Part shown: positions 8,763-18,203 of the stretch, piece after piece | Layout: the number at the start of each line of letters is the position of its first letter | Position numbering within the stretch: position 1 is the first letter of the stretch | NCBI RefSeq assembly: GCF_001590835.1 | Contig: NZ_LTAQ01000070.1 | Span: forward strand, 1-64,000 | Length of the DNA: 64,000 nt | Source: Bacillus gaemokensis | GTDB taxonomy: Bacteria; Bacillota; Bacilli; Bacillales; Bacillaceae_G | Direction of reading: 5' to 3' | Position numbers and translations under genes: made by a program | The notes under the pieces: generated by a model | Seen by the model: the letters and a program-made list of their open reading frames with translations, nothing else | What the model was told of the DNA's origin: nothing | The model's database searches: none

Positions 8763-11114
8763 ATGAAACAATATCACATCATTGGAAAAAGCGTCAAACG
8801 AAAAGAAAGTGCTGATAAGGTAACGGGAAGAGTGAAGTATGTGAATGATGAGATAGAGGTTGGCACTTTATATGCAAAACTTTTAACGAGTGTATATGCT
8901 CATGCTTTTATTGAAAGCATTGATATAAGGAGAGCTAAGAAAATACCTGGTGTTCATGCTGTGATAACAGGAGCAGATTATCCTATTCTTGTCGGCTCTA
9001 GTATTGTAGATCGTCCTATCTTAGCCTATGAGAAAGTACGGTATTTTGGTGAACCTATTGCACTTGTTGTAGCAGATAGTGAAGCGATTGCTAAACAAGC
9101 AGTAACGCAAATACGTGTTACATATAAGAAACTCCCTGTGGTCCATGCCCCGCTGCAAGCTTATTTAGAAAGGGATATTCTCGTACATGAAAATGTAGAA
9201 CAATATGAATTAGAAGAAGCAGTATATCCTGAAGCACATACAAACATTGCAAATAGAACGAAAATTCGTAAGGGTGATATTCGAGAAGGATTTGCAAATA
9301 GTGAAATCGTCGTCGAGGAAACGTTTTCCTTCAGGCAATCTGATCATACTGCAATGGAAACGCGATGTGCGAAGGTAGAAATTAAGCCAGATGGAGAGGT
9401 TATTGTTTATTCTACTTCGCAAGCTCCTTTTGAAATTAAAAGATCGCTCAGTACAGCGTTTCAAATTGATGAGGAAAAAATAATTGTGCATGTTCCTTTA
9501 GTTGGGGGAGCGTATGGTGGAAAGACAGCGGTACAACTTGAGTATTTAGCTTACCTTGCTTCAAAAGCGGTCGGTGGAAGGCGTGTTATCATTCGAAATA
9601 GTAGAGAAGAAGATTTTGTAACATCGCCTGTTCATATTGGTTTACAGGCTAAAGTAAAGCTTGGATGTACAAAGAATGGAAAGTTACAAGCTGCAGAGAT
9701 TTTTTATTTATTTGATGGTGGTGCTTATGCTGATCGAGCGGTGACAATGAGTAAGGCAGCTGGATTAGACTGTACAGGTCCATATGCAATTCAGCATGTA
9801 TCGTGTGATTCGCTCTGTATGTACACGAATCATCCATATGCGACATCGTTTCGAGGATTTGGTCATGCTGAGTATACATTTGTAATTGAAAGAATGATAG
9901 ATATATTGGCAAATAAAGTAGACATATGTCCGCTGGAGTTTCGTATAAAAAATGCAATTGAATTAGGAGATACAACACCGACACAAGTATTGGTCACTAA
10001 AAGTAATACAGGGGATATTAAGGCGTGCCTACAAAAGTTGAAGTCGCTTATTAGTTGGGAAGAGAGTAATCGAATTGTTTTACCAAATGGAAGGATACGA
10101 GCCAAAGGAATTAGTTGCTTTTGGAAAAATTCAAATACACCAAATAATGCTGGAGCGGGTGCGACTTTAACCTTTAATAATGATGGGAGTGCAAATATTA
10201 ATTGTGGTGCTGTTGAAATTGGGCAAGGAACGAAAACGATTTTGACGCAAATGGTTGCAGAAAAAATGAATATGAGTGTTAAAGATGTATCTGTCATGAT
10301 GGAAGTCAATACACAAGTAGCGCCGAAACATTGGAAAACAGCTGCTAGTCGAACGACGCACCTTGTTGGAAATGCAGTTGTAAAAGCGGCTGAAGATGCA
10401 ATGAAGCAGTTACTGGATACGGCTGCTCATTTACTTGGAACATCAGCACATGAGTTAGCAATTGCGAACAAGACTGTATATGTGAAAACAAATCCAGATA
10501 TTTATGTGCCCTTTTCAAAAATTGTTTTTGGATATGTTGATTCGAGTGGAAAGGTAGTTGGATCACAAGTAATCGGAAGAGGTACTTATGTCTTTGAAGG
10601 GATTACAAAGATTGATTATGAAACAGGAAAAGGACAACAAGGACCGGAATGGGGAGTGGGAGCACAAGCGATTGAGGTTGAATTTGATCCACAGACGTAT
10701 ACATATAAATTAATTAAAGCAATAACTGTTGCAGATGCAGGAAGGATTTTAAATAGAAAAGGAGCAGAAACACAAATTATAGGGGCTATGAGTATGGGAT
10801 TAAGTTTTGCGACGAGAGAAACGTTTCATTACGACTCGTATGGAAGAGTTCTTAATGATCAGTTTCGTTCTTATAAAGTGATACATTATGGTCAACACCC
10901 CAAATATATAGCTGAATTTGTGGAGGTACCGCATGACCAAGCTGCATTTGGTTCAAGAGGACTTGGAGAGCATGGAATTATCGGTATGCCAGCTGCTTTA
11001 GCGAATGCTTTATCAATTGCAGCTATTATTTCACTTCGTCAATTACCACTCACTCCTGAATTGATTTGGAAAGTAAAACAAGAGGAGGAGAATGGTGTGT
11101 ATGATACCATTTGA
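8763..11114 (+). CDS. pucD: Xanthine dehydrogenase, molybdopterin-binding subunit
   Basis: A 783-residue large subunit of the xanthine oxidase / aldehyde oxidase family. The N-terminal a/b-hammerhead region (IIGKSVKRKESADKVTGR) is followed by the molybdopterin-binding domains, with motifs such as PLVGGAYGGK near residue 250, TSFRGFGHAEYTF and, near the end, FGSRGLGEHGIIGMPAAL. It would oxidise hypoxanthine and xanthine to urate with the FAD and iron-sulfur subunits encoded downstream. ATG 8763 follows AAGGGGGTG closely. It is the first gene of a five-gene operon, and its end overlaps the next gene. Confidence 0.9.
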   Translation: MKQYHIIGKSVKRKESADKVTGRVKYVNDEIEVGTLYAKLLTSVYAHAFIESIDIRRAKKIPGVHAVITGADYPILVGSSIVDRPILAYEKVRYFGEPIALVVADSEAIAKQAVTQIRVTYKKLPVVHAPLQAYLERDILVHENVEQYELEEAVYPEAHTNIANRTKIRKGDIREGFANSEIVVEETFSFRQSDHTAMETRCAKVEIKPDGEVIVYSTSQAPFEIKRSLSTAFQIDEEKIIVHVPLVGGAYGGKTAVQLEYLAYLASKAVGGRRVIIRNSREEDFVTSPVHIGLQAKVKLGCTKNGKLQAAEIFYLFDGGAYADRAVTMSKAAGLDCTGPYAIQHVSCDSLCMYTNHPYATSFRGFGHAEYTFVIERMIDILANKVDICPLEFRIKNAIELGDTTPTQVLVTKSNTGDIKACLQKLKSLISWEESNRIVLPNGRIRAKGISCFWKNSNTPNNAGAGATLTFNNDGSANINCGAVEIGQGTKTILTQMVAEKMNMSVKDVSVMMEVNTQVAPKHWKTAASRTTHLVGNAVVKAAEDAMKQLLDTAAHLLGTSAHELAIANKTVYVKTNPDIYVPFSKIVFGYVDSSGKVVGSQVIGRGTYVFEGITKIDYETGKGQQGPEWGVGAQAIEVEFDPQTYTYKLIKAITVADAGRILNRKGAETQIIGAMSMGLSFATRETFHYDSYGRVLNDQFRSYKVIHYGQHPKYIAEFVEVPHDQAAFGSRGLGEHGIIGMPAALANALSIAAIISLRQLPLTPELIWKVKQEEENGVYDTI

Positions 11115-11940
11115 CTTTGAATATTATCGTCCGTGTTCCATTAAAGAAGCAATTCAGTTATTTCATCAATTGGATGAAGAGGGGAAAAGCCCCCTTTATT
11201 ATGGGGGTGGCACTGAAATTATTACAATGGGTCGCTTACAGCAAATCGTTACGAAAGCGGTGATTGATTTAAAGGATATTCCTGAATGCAATGTTTGTGC
11301 ATGGAATGATCGTAAGCTTACCCTTGGAGCTACATTAACATTAACAGAAGTTCAAGATGCAAAAGTATTTCCTCTTCTTGGAGAGACCGCTGAAAGAGCA
11401 GCAGATCACACAGCAAGAAATAAAATTACACTTGGTGGAAATATTGCAGGAAAAATTATATATAGAGAAGCAGTGCTTCCTTTTTTACTAGCTGATAGTA
11501 TATTTGTTATTGCAGGAAGAGAAGGTGTAAAGCATATCCCGGCTCAGAAAGCGTTTATTGAGAAGTTACAATTGCAAAAAGGTGAGTTTCTTATACAAAT
11601 TATAACAGATCAAAAATATGTGGAATTTCCTTATTATAGCGTAAAAAAAAGACAATTAGAGAAAATTGATTACCCGCTTGTAACAGTTTCTGCGCTAAAA
11701 AGTGATGATAGCATTCGAATAGCATTTAGTGGATTGTGTGCATTTCCATTTCGATCGCTCACCATGGAAGCAGCGTTAAATGATTGGGATGTTCCTGTAG
11801 AGAAGCGAATTGAACGCGCTCTTCTTCATATTCCTGCACTTATATTAGATGATATACGAGGCTCACGTGCTTATCGTATTTTTGTTTTGAAACATGTGCT
11901 TTACGATGTACTGATAAAGCTTGAAGGAGTGAGAGAATAA
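11101..11940 (+). CDS. pucC: Xanthine dehydrogenase, FAD-binding subunit
   Basis: About 279 residues of the FAD_binding_5 / CO dehydrogenase flavoprotein family. It starts MIPFDFEYYRPCSIKEAIQL and has the flavin loop LYYGGGTEIITMGR and the second motif TARNKITLGGNIAGK. It passes electrons from the 2Fe-2S subunit to NAD+. I prefer ATG 11101, since AGGAGGAG at 11083-11090 is then properly spaced; ATG 11092 is the alternative. The gene overlaps the end of the large subunit by 14 bases and its stop overlaps the next ATG. Confidence 0.9.
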   Translation: MIPFDFEYYRPCSIKEAIQLFHQLDEEGKSPLYYGGGTEIITMGRLQQIVTKAVIDLKDIPECNVCAWNDRKLTLGATLTLTEVQDAKVFPLLGETAERAADHTARNKITLGGNIAGKIIYREAVLPFLLADSIFVIAGREGVKHIPAQKAFIEKLQLQKGEFLIQIITDQKYVEFPYYSVKKRQLEKIDYPLVTVSALKSDDSIRIAFSGLCAFPFRSLTMEAALNDWDVPVEKRIERALLHIPALILDDIRGSRAYRIFVLKHVLYDVLIKLEGVRE

Positions 11941-12404
11941 TGGGAAAGGGACAATTTATTCTTCAAGTGAATGGGGAGGACAGAGAAGTAATTGTCAGAA
12001 TGGCGGATACGCTATTATATACATTGCGGCATCAACTCGATTTAACAGGAGCCAAGCCGGGATGTGAAAATGGTGATTGTGGCGCTTGTACAGTTCTTGT
12101 TGATGGGATACCGATTAAGTCTTGTATTATGTTAGCTGTGGAAGCAATTGGAAAGCAGATTATAACGATTGAAGGTTTACGAGAAACGCCTATTCAACAA
12201 GCTTTTGAAGAAAAATGGGCTTTCCAGTGTGGGTATTGTACGCCTGGGTTTATTATGAATTGTCATGCGCTCGTCACACAAAAAATGGATGTGAATGATG
12301 CAGTTATTGAAGAATGGTTAAGTTCTAATATTTGCCGGTGTACAAGTTACCAAGAGATTGAAGAAGCTGTGAAATCTGTCTTACAACAGGAGCGAGAGAA
12401 TTAA
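11940..12404 (+). CDS. pucE: Xanthine dehydrogenase, 2Fe-2S subunit
   Basis: A 154-residue small subunit with two [2Fe-2S] clusters. The plant-ferredoxin-type cluster uses CENGDCGACTVLVDG plus a later cysteine (KSCIM), and the C-terminal four-helix domain carries CGYCTPGF and ICRCTSY. The length is normal for the family. The ATG overlaps the stop of the FAD subunit (TAATG), so the two are translationally coupled. Confidence 0.93.
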   Translation: MGKGQFILQVNGEDREVIVRMADTLLYTLRHQLDLTGAKPGCENGDCGACTVLVDGIPIKSCIMLAVEAIGKQIITIEGLRETPIQQAFEEKWAFQCGYCTPGFIMNCHALVTQKMDVNDAVIEEWLSSNICRCTSYQEIEEAVKSVLQQEREN

Positions 12405-12406
12405 TT

Positions 12407-13357
12407 ATGACTTCTGTTCATACTGTACTAGAAGTATTACTATCTTGTGAACAACGCTGTGCCTTAGCAACAATTATTCATGTGGAAGGCTCCGCATATT
12501 GCAAAGAAGGAACAATCATGCTTTTTTGTGAAGATGGAACAAAGGTTGGAATGTTAAGTGCGGGTTGTTTAGAAGAAGAGGTGTCTTTTTATGCGGCAGA
12601 AGTAATAGCGAATCAAACCTGGTCTATTCATCAGTTTAATACAAAAGCGGAAGATGATTTATCTTGGGGGATGGGATGCAACGGTATCGTTCATATATTA
12701 GTCGAACATATAGATGATGAGTACAAAGCTTTTTTACAAACACTATATACGTATCTCAAGAAAGGCATTTCTGTTCGGATGATAAAAGATCTTTCTTTGC
12801 TACAAACTTTATTTATATGTGAGAACGGTGATACGTTTGGGAATGCTGAGGCTCCATTTTCACCTCTTTCTTTACATGATTTACATGATCAATGGTATTA
12901 TCAACATTTCATGCCAAAGCCACGTCTTTTTATTTTTGGAGCAGGAGAGGACGCAAAACCACTCGTTCGGTTTGCGAAAGAAGTAAACTTTTTCGTAACA
13001 GTTTGTGATTGGCGTGAATCATTATGTAATACTTTAAATTTCCCGAGTGCAGATACTTGTATGATTGGGTTTCCGAAAGAGATTGTACCGCGACTTCTAT
13101 TACGAGAAGAAGATTTTGTTGTGATTATGACTCATCATTTTCAGCGCGACCAACAATTGATTGAGCTTTTATGTGAACAATGCGTTCGCTATATTGGTAT
13201 CTTAGGTCCACGCCATCGTACTGCACGTCTATTAGAAGGAAAAACAATATCAAAACCTCTTCGCTCTCCGGTAGGACTTACAATTGGAGCAAAAGGTCCA
13301 ACAGAAATTGCGATTAGTATAATAGCTGAAATCATTCAAGAATTAAGGGGGAAGTAA
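12407..13357 (+). CDS. pucA: XdhC/PucA-type molybdenum cofactor insertion factor
   Basis: A 316-residue XdhC/CoxI family protein. The N-terminal domain has GSAYCKEGTIMLF and LSAGCLEEE; the C-terminal Rossmann-like domain begins near residue 175 with PRLFIFGAGEDAKPLVRFAKE. Family members bind and sulfurate or insert molybdenum cofactor into xanthine dehydrogenase and are not part of the mature enzyme. It starts at ATG 12407, with AGGAG 13 bases upstream, directly after the iron-sulfur subunit, and is followed by the cofactor nucleotidyltransferase. Confidence 0.88.
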   Translation: MTSVHTVLEVLLSCEQRCALATIIHVEGSAYCKEGTIMLFCEDGTKVGMLSAGCLEEEVSFYAAEVIANQTWSIHQFNTKAEDDLSWGMGCNGIVHILVEHIDDEYKAFLQTLYTYLKKGISVRMIKDLSLLQTLFICENGDTFGNAEAPFSPLSLHDLHDQWYYQHFMPKPRLFIFGAGEDAKPLVRFAKEVNFFVTVCDWRESLCNTLNFPSADTCMIGFPKEIVPRLLLREEDFVVIMTHHFQRDQQLIELLCEQCVRYIGILGPRHRTARLLEGKTISKPLRSPVGLTIGAKGPTEIAISIIAEIIQELRGK

Positions 13358-13358
13358 A

Positions 13359-13961
13359 ATAAAGATTGCTGGGATATATTTAGCTGCTGGAAACAGTCGG
13401 AGGATGGGTCCAGGAATACATAAACTGTACCTTCCATTACAAGGGAAACCACTTGGGAACATAGCGTTACAAGCAGCAATTTCTTCATGGCTCACACATA
13501 TTATTGTGGTTACGAATGAACCTACCTGGATGTTAGAAAGAATGTGCCACGAAAATGTGCACATTCTTTCTTGTCCAAATTCTTATAGAGGACAGTCATA
13601 CTCTCTTCAATGCGGTATTGAGAAGGTGAAACGGATGCATGTAGATGGAGTCGTTGTTCTTTTGGCTGATCAACCATTTGTGACAGCTGAATTTATTAAT
13701 AAAATGATAAGTTGCTGTGAGCAAAATGAAAACATTCATTTTGTAGCAGCTAGTTATAGAGGGATAAGACAACCGCCTGTTTTATTTACAGAAAAGGTGT
13801 TTCCGCTTTTTCAAGCATTAAAAGGAGATGAAGGGGCACGTGCAATTTTTACGCAGCCTACAATAAATGGAATTTCATTGTTGTCTGAAAGCGAGAGAAT
13901 GTTTTTTGATGTAGATACATGGGAAAAATATCAGCAGGTAAAACAAGAATATGCGGATTGA
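13359..13961 (+). CDS. pucB: MobA/MocA-like molybdenum cofactor nucleotidyltransferase with an apparent ATA start
   Basis: A nucleotidyltransferase of the MobA-like NTP_transf_3 family (about 200 residues). The essential NTP-binding loop LAAGNSRRMG is followed by HKLYLPLQGKPL, then VVLLADQPF with the metal-binding aspartate. It would make the dinucleotide form of molybdopterin used by xanthine dehydrogenase. Only ATA (13359) aligns with the usual MKIAGIYLAAG start, 5-7 bases after AAGGGGGAAG. There is no ATG, GTG or TTG in frame between the upstream stop (13344) and ATG 13404, and starting at 13404 would remove the binding loop. So the start is either a rare ATA or a damaging ATG-to-ATA change. 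Confidence 0.8.
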   Translation: MKIAGIYLAAGNSRRMGPGIHKLYLPLQGKPLGNIALQAAISSWLTHIIVVTNEPTWMLERMCHENVHILSCPNSYRGQSYSLQCGIEKVKRMHVDGVVVLLADQPFVTAEFINKMISCCEQNENIHFVAASYRGIRQPPVLFTEKVFPLFQALKGDEGARAIFTQPTINGISLLSESERMFFDVDTWEKYQQVKQEYAD

Positions 13962-13971
13962 TAAGGAAGAA

Positions 13972-14076
13972 TTTATCCCGCATTAAAGAGGATTAGGCCC
14001 CAACCTCAAAATCATGAGAGAGCTGAAGACTTTAGGTGGGGGGATAAAGCCCCCGCTGATGGAAGTTTCACTTTAT
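13972..14076 (+). repeat. bcr1-type repeat, shortened copy
   Basis: The copy starts TTTATCCCGC and ends AGTTTCACTTTAT, with TTTAT at both ends, and contains AACCTCAAAAT and TTTAGGTGGGGG. Compared with the 19419 copy it lacks about 50 bases in the middle. The TTTAT direct repeat and shared sequence match the bcr1 element known from the B. cereus group. The remaining bases to 14443 hold no gene. Confidence 0.75.
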
Positions 14077-14443
14077 TTCTCCGAAGTTGAATATTTCCTT
14101 TATAAGTGTAAATATGACGAGCAGAATCATTTAAAAATGATTCTTTTTTATGATCTCGGAAATGGTAATACCTCCTACTTCTTTACCATAGTTTGCGTGT
14201 TAATTAGTAATACGATTTGTTGTCTCTACCTGAAAACAGGTTTTGTTCAAAAGGATTAGCAATTTTAAAAGAATTATCTTGTGATTTTTAATTTTTAGCG
14301 AGGGTCCCTTTAAGAATAAAATCAGAAAAAGAGGTTACAAATAAAATGTAATAGTAAGGCATACGTAATCTATATCAACTAAAAAAGTATCCATAAGACT
14401 ATAATGTTTTAGTTATCAGAGAAAATGAATTTGAGGTGGTTTG
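14077..14443. other. Intergenic stretch ahead of germinant receptor operon 2
   Basis: No gene is supported. Short frames here lack ribosome-binding sites. The promoter of the second receptor operon, expected to be recognised by the forespore sigma factor SigG, should lie in its last 100 bases, but I could not place it confidently. Confidence 0.5.
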
Positions 14444-15931
14444 ATGAGGAACAAGCATAAACAAACTATAACTACAACAAGTGAATCTATTCAAAGTGTA
14501 ATTAAATCATTTAAAGAATCTGGTGATTTTATTCAATTTCATTATCCACAAACGCCTCAATCTTTTGTAATTTCTTATTTTACAACTCTTGTTGATTCGG
14601 AGATATTACATCGGGATATTTTGCCCTTTTTAAATAAATCAACATACTCTTCTTTGAAAGAACTATCGGATGCACTACCTATCGAAGAGATAATAATTAC
14701 TAGAAATTTGGAGCAAATTAAATCTAAATTACTGACTGGCTGTATAATCATCCAATTTAATCAGGAGGATGAAACATGTGCACTAATCCGAGCAGGAGCG
14801 AATCAGGCACGCTCTATCACAATACCAGAAGAAGAATTTAGTGTAACTGGTCCTAAAGAATCTTTTGTTGAAACATTAGAAACCAATTTGTATTTAGTTC
14901 GTAAACGATTACCAACCCCACAGTTACAAATCAAAGAGCTTTCAGTCGGAACACTTTCCAAAACTAAAATTGCTGTTCTTTACATAGAAGGTGTTGCAAA
15001 TGAAGAAAATGTACATACTGTTTTGCAACGTATTAGTGATATTCAATATCATCAAATTCTTGATAGTTCGTATATCGAAGGAATGATTTCTGACAATAAT
15101 AATTCCGTATTTCCTCAATTACTTAATACAGAGCGACCTGACCATGCAGCTGGCGTCCTTGGAGAGGGGAAAATCGTTGTATTAGTAGATGGTTCTCCTC
15201 ATGCTCTTGTTGGACCATCCACGCTAGTTGAATTTTTTTCCGCGTTTGAAGACTACTTTATTAACTGGCAAGTCGCCTCTTTTTTTCGGATTATTCGGTT
15301 TTTCGGCGTACTTTTTTCTATTTTGGCGACACCTATATATGTAGCCGTTTTAAGCCATCATTATTTGATCGTTCCAACGGATTTAATAAGCACCTTAGTT
15401 ATTTCGAGAAGTACCATTCCACTACTACCCATTTCAGAAGCTATTATTTTAGAGTTGACTATTGATATTCTTAGAGAAGCTGGGGCAAGACTACCTGTAA
15501 AAGTGGGACAAACTATTGGTATTGTAGGGGGGATTGTTATTGGAACAGCATCTGTTGAAGCTGGGATAACTAGTAATGCCCTTCTTATTATTATTGCGCT
15601 GTCTGCATTAGCTTCATTTACAACACCTGTTTATAAAATGGGGATTGCCATTCGTTTAATTCGTTATCCATTCCTTTTTTTTGCAGGATTATGGGGATTA
15701 TTAGGAATTGTGATGGTCTCTATTTTTTTTATGGTTCATTTGTTACGTTTAACATCCCTTGGAAGACCGTATTTAGAGCCGATTTATCCTTTTCGTTTTC
15801 ATGAGTTAAAGGATGCTTTGATTCGCTTACCTTTATCAGATCACACAAACAGATCTGTAGAGCTAAAATCGTCAGATAGTGTACGATTTTCACACAAAAA
15901 TGCTAAACCAAAGGAAGATTTTGATGAATAA
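14444..15931 (+). CDS. Germinant receptor A subunit (GerA family), operon 2
   Basis: A 495-residue GerA-family A subunit. The family landmark is SVTGPKESFVETLETNLYL near residue 140, with NTERPDHAAG further on and a C-terminal membrane domain from about residue 275. ATG 14444 is preferred because GAGGTGG ends 4-5 bases upstream; TTG 14441 is too close. It heads a separate A-B-C operon about 6 kb from the first one. Its base composition is like the rest of the window, unlike operon 1. The specific locus name cannot be assigned. Confidence 0.92.
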   Translation: MRNKHKQTITTTSESIQSVIKSFKESGDFIQFHYPQTPQSFVISYFTTLVDSEILHRDILPFLNKSTYSSLKELSDALPIEEIIITRNLEQIKSKLLTGCIIIQFNQEDETCALIRAGANQARSITIPEEEFSVTGPKESFVETLETNLYLVRKRLPTPQLQIKELSVGTLSKTKIAVLYIEGVANEENVHTVLQRISDIQYHQILDSSYIEGMISDNNNSVFPQLLNTERPDHAAGVLGEGKIVVLVDGSPHALVGPSTLVEFFSAFEDYFINWQVASFFRIIRFFGVLFSILATPIYVAVLSHHYLIVPTDLISTLVISRSTIPLLPISEAIILELTIDILREAGARLPVKVGQTIGIVGGIVIGTASVEAGITSNALLIIIALSALASFTTPVYKMGIAIRLIRYPFLFFAGLWGLLGIVMVSIFFMVHLLRLTSLGRPYLEPIYPFRFHELKDALIRLPLSDHTNRSVELKSSDSVRFSHKNAKPKEDFDE

Positions 15932-15951
15932 TCAGGAGGATTGCGGTTGTA

Positions 15952-17043
15952 ATGTTAAATACGCCTATAAAAAAGCAGTTTTTGATATCACCATTTTTTG
16001 CCTTTTTTCTCATTCATACTATGCAAATCGGAGTAGGATTTTTAAACTTTCAGCGAAAAATCGCTTTAAAGGCAGGTCATGATGCTTGGATTGCAGTCAT
16101 ATTCGTAGGCATCGGAGTACATCTCCTTATATGGATGATTTATTCTATATTAAATAAAGAAAAAGCCGATCTTATCAGCATACATCGAAATATGTTTGGG
16201 AAATGGCTTGGAGGAATGTTAAGTTTTGTATTTTCACTGTATGTTTTCTTATGTGGACTTATGTATATGGAAACAATGTTAGAAATTATTCGAATCTGGC
16301 TGTTTCCTACATTAAATAAATGGACTTTTGCACTTGTTTATCTAATAAGCGTGTATTATATCATAGCTGGTGGTTTTCGTACTATAGTAGGAGTAAGTTT
16401 TTTTGGAGCGTTAGTGCCATGTTTATTCTGGTTTACGCTTTTCATACCTTTGGATTATGCTGATTTTCGAAATTTATTACCCATTTGGGATCATTCCGTC
16501 ATAGATATGTTCCTCTCTGCAAAGGAAATGGTTTTTAATTTTCTTGGTTTCGAATTTCTATTTTTATACTATCCTTTTTTCAAACAACCAGAGAAATCGC
16601 AGAAATGGGTTCATTTGGGACATTTTGTTTCCATGTTCATTTATTTGATCATTACTTTTCTTACTATAGCTTACTTTAGTGAAGGACATTTAGAAAAAAC
16701 TGTTTGGCCAACATTAACGATGTGGAAAATTATCAGACTACCTATTGTAGAAAGATTTGAATTTATGGGGGTCATTACATGGACAATGGTCGTTTTACCT
16801 AATATATGTTTATGTTTTTGGGCTGCTAGTCGTGGAGTAAAAAAAATATTTAAGGTGCAACAAAAATCGATTCTAGTGCTTTCTTTAGTTATTGTTTTTA
16901 TGGCTATTTGCTCATTATCGAATCCGGAGATAAAACAAGTAAATCGTATTGTATCAACAGCAGGATTTTACATTGGATTTGTATATATTCCGATTCTTTT
17001 CATTATTTATCAAATTCGATACAAAATGAGGAGAAAGTCATGA
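15952..17043 (+). CDS. Germinant receptor B subunit (GerB family), operon 2
   Basis: A 363-residue polytopic membrane protein of the spore germination permease family. The first segment is FFAFFLIHTMQIGVGFLNFQ, followed by about nine more hydrophobic stretches. AGGAGG lies 12 bases before the ATG. The stop overlaps the C-subunit ATG (ATGA). It would form the transmembrane germinant-binding component with the A and C proteins. Confidence 0.92.
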   Translation: MLNTPIKKQFLISPFFAFFLIHTMQIGVGFLNFQRKIALKAGHDAWIAVIFVGIGVHLLIWMIYSILNKEKADLISIHRNMFGKWLGGMLSFVFSLYVFLCGLMYMETMLEIIRIWLFPTLNKWTFALVYLISVYYIIAGGFRTIVGVSFFGALVPCLFWFTLFIPLDYADFRNLLPIWDHSVIDMFLSAKEMVFNFLGFEFLFLYYPFFKQPEKSQKWVHLGHFVSMFIYLIITFLTIAYFSEGHLEKTVWPTLTMWKIIRLPIVERFEFMGVITWTMVVLPNICLCFWAASRGVKKIFKVQQKSILVLSLVIVFMAICSLSNPEIKQVNRIVSTAGFYIGFVYIPILFIIYQIRYKMRRKS

Positions 17044-18116
17044 AACTAAAAATTGTCGCCTCAATTATTATATTGCTTCTTGTTTTTATATTTGGACGTG
17101 TCCAAAAAGATGTGTTAGATGATGTTCGCTTAACAAAAGTTATTGGATATGATAAGACGAATGGAAAGCTGACTGAAGCAACGGGGTTAGCTGCTATACA
17201 TAATGTCGATAAAAGCATTAGTAATAAAGTGTTAACTTCGAAAGACACATTGTCTAAAGAAAATCGTGAGAAAAAGAATGAACAATCGGATTTACGTGTT
17301 GCTAGTGGGACACTGGAAGTCGTTCTTTATAGTAATGAAGTAGCGTCAAAAGGAATTTTAAAACTCGTGGATACTTTACATCGTGATCCTAATATTAGTT
17401 CACGTTTATTGCTAGCTGTCGTGGATGGAGAAACGAAAAAAATTTTAGATAATCAGTATAGTAATAAAGATACAGGCAGTTTCTTATCTTACTTGCTAGA
17501 ACACAATATCAAGACGGGGCTATTACCTAAAACAAATCTTCACGTATTTTTATCAGCGTATTACACAAAGGGAAAAACTCCTTATTTACCGTTAATTAAA
17601 CTTGAGAATGACGGAGTACTTATTAAAGGGATTGCCTTATTTAAAGGAGATCAGTATGTAAAAACAATAAACAGGGATGAAATGTTCCTTTTTAAAGCCT
17701 TACTGGAAAAGATTAAGTTAGGGAGTTTAAAAGTTAAGCTAAATGAAAAAAGTGATGTCTCTGTTCAAAGCATCATTACCAAAAAGAAAATTGTAGTTCG
17801 AAACGAGAAAACAAAACCTGAAATTTTTATTCAACTTAAAATAAAAGGTATTGTTAGGGAATTTGAAGGAAAAGCGTTAGGGAAAAACGTAGCTAAACAA
17901 ACAGAGCAAGCGACAAATAAACAATTAGAGAACCAAGCTAACAGACTTATTAAAGATTTTCAAAAATTAAATATCGATCCTTGGGGCTTTGGTAATGAAG
18001 TGAAAAGTCATACCAGACAGTGGAATGCTCGAAAATGGAAAAAAGACTACCCTGATATTAAAATTAACGTTAAGGTTCATTCAGACATAACCTCATCGGG
18101 TATCGTAAAGGAATAA
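17040..18116 (+). CDS. Germinant receptor C subunit lacking a lipobox, operon 2
   Basis: A 358-residue GerC-family protein. ATG 17040 overlaps the stop of B and is the natural start. The N-terminus is a hydrophobic segment, IVASIIILLLVFIFGRVQKD, but no cysteine follows it, so the usual LxxC lipobox is absent. The C-terminal part, with WNARKWKKDYPDIKINVKV, is typical. It may be held in the membrane by an uncleaved N-terminal helix instead of a lipid. The start and frame look intact, so the missing lipobox does not seem to come from a mis-called start. Confidence 0.88.
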   Translation: MKLKIVASIIILLLVFIFGRVQKDVLDDVRLTKVIGYDKTNGKLTEATGLAAIHNVDKSISNKVLTSKDTLSKENREKKNEQSDLRVASGTLEVVLYSNEVASKGILKLVDTLHRDPNISSRLLLAVVDGETKKILDNQYSNKDTGSFLSYLLEHNIKTGLLPKTNLHVFLSAYYTKGKTPYLPLIKLENDGVLIKGIALFKGDQYVKTINRDEMFLFKALLEKIKLGSLKVKLNEKSDVSVQSIITKKKIVVRNEKTKPEIFIQLKIKGIVREFEGKALGKNVAKQTEQATNKQLENQANRLIKDFQKLNIDPWGFGNEVKSHTRQWNARKWKKDYPDIKINVKVHSDITSSGIVKE

Positions 18117-18167
18117 TAAAAGAAACTATACTTGGGATTATTCATATATTTAATATCAGGAAAGAAG

Positions 18168-18203
18168 AAAGAGATGCATTTCTGATGAAAAGCACCTCTT
18201 TTA
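18168..18203 (+). terminator. Intrinsic terminator of germinant receptor operon 2
   Basis: AAAGAGATGC pairs with GCACCTCTTT around a 14-base loop and ends in TTTT, about 50 bases after the C-subunit stop. Confidence 0.6.

Noticed and set aside
9210-10566. Several antisense frames opposite pucD
   Set aside because: No ribosome-binding sites or family features; they mirror the codon usage of the large xanthine dehydrogenase subunit.
14014-14259. Open frame of 81 codons on the plus strand
   Set aside because: It starts inside a bcr1-type repeat, has no ribosome-binding site and no recognisable protein features.
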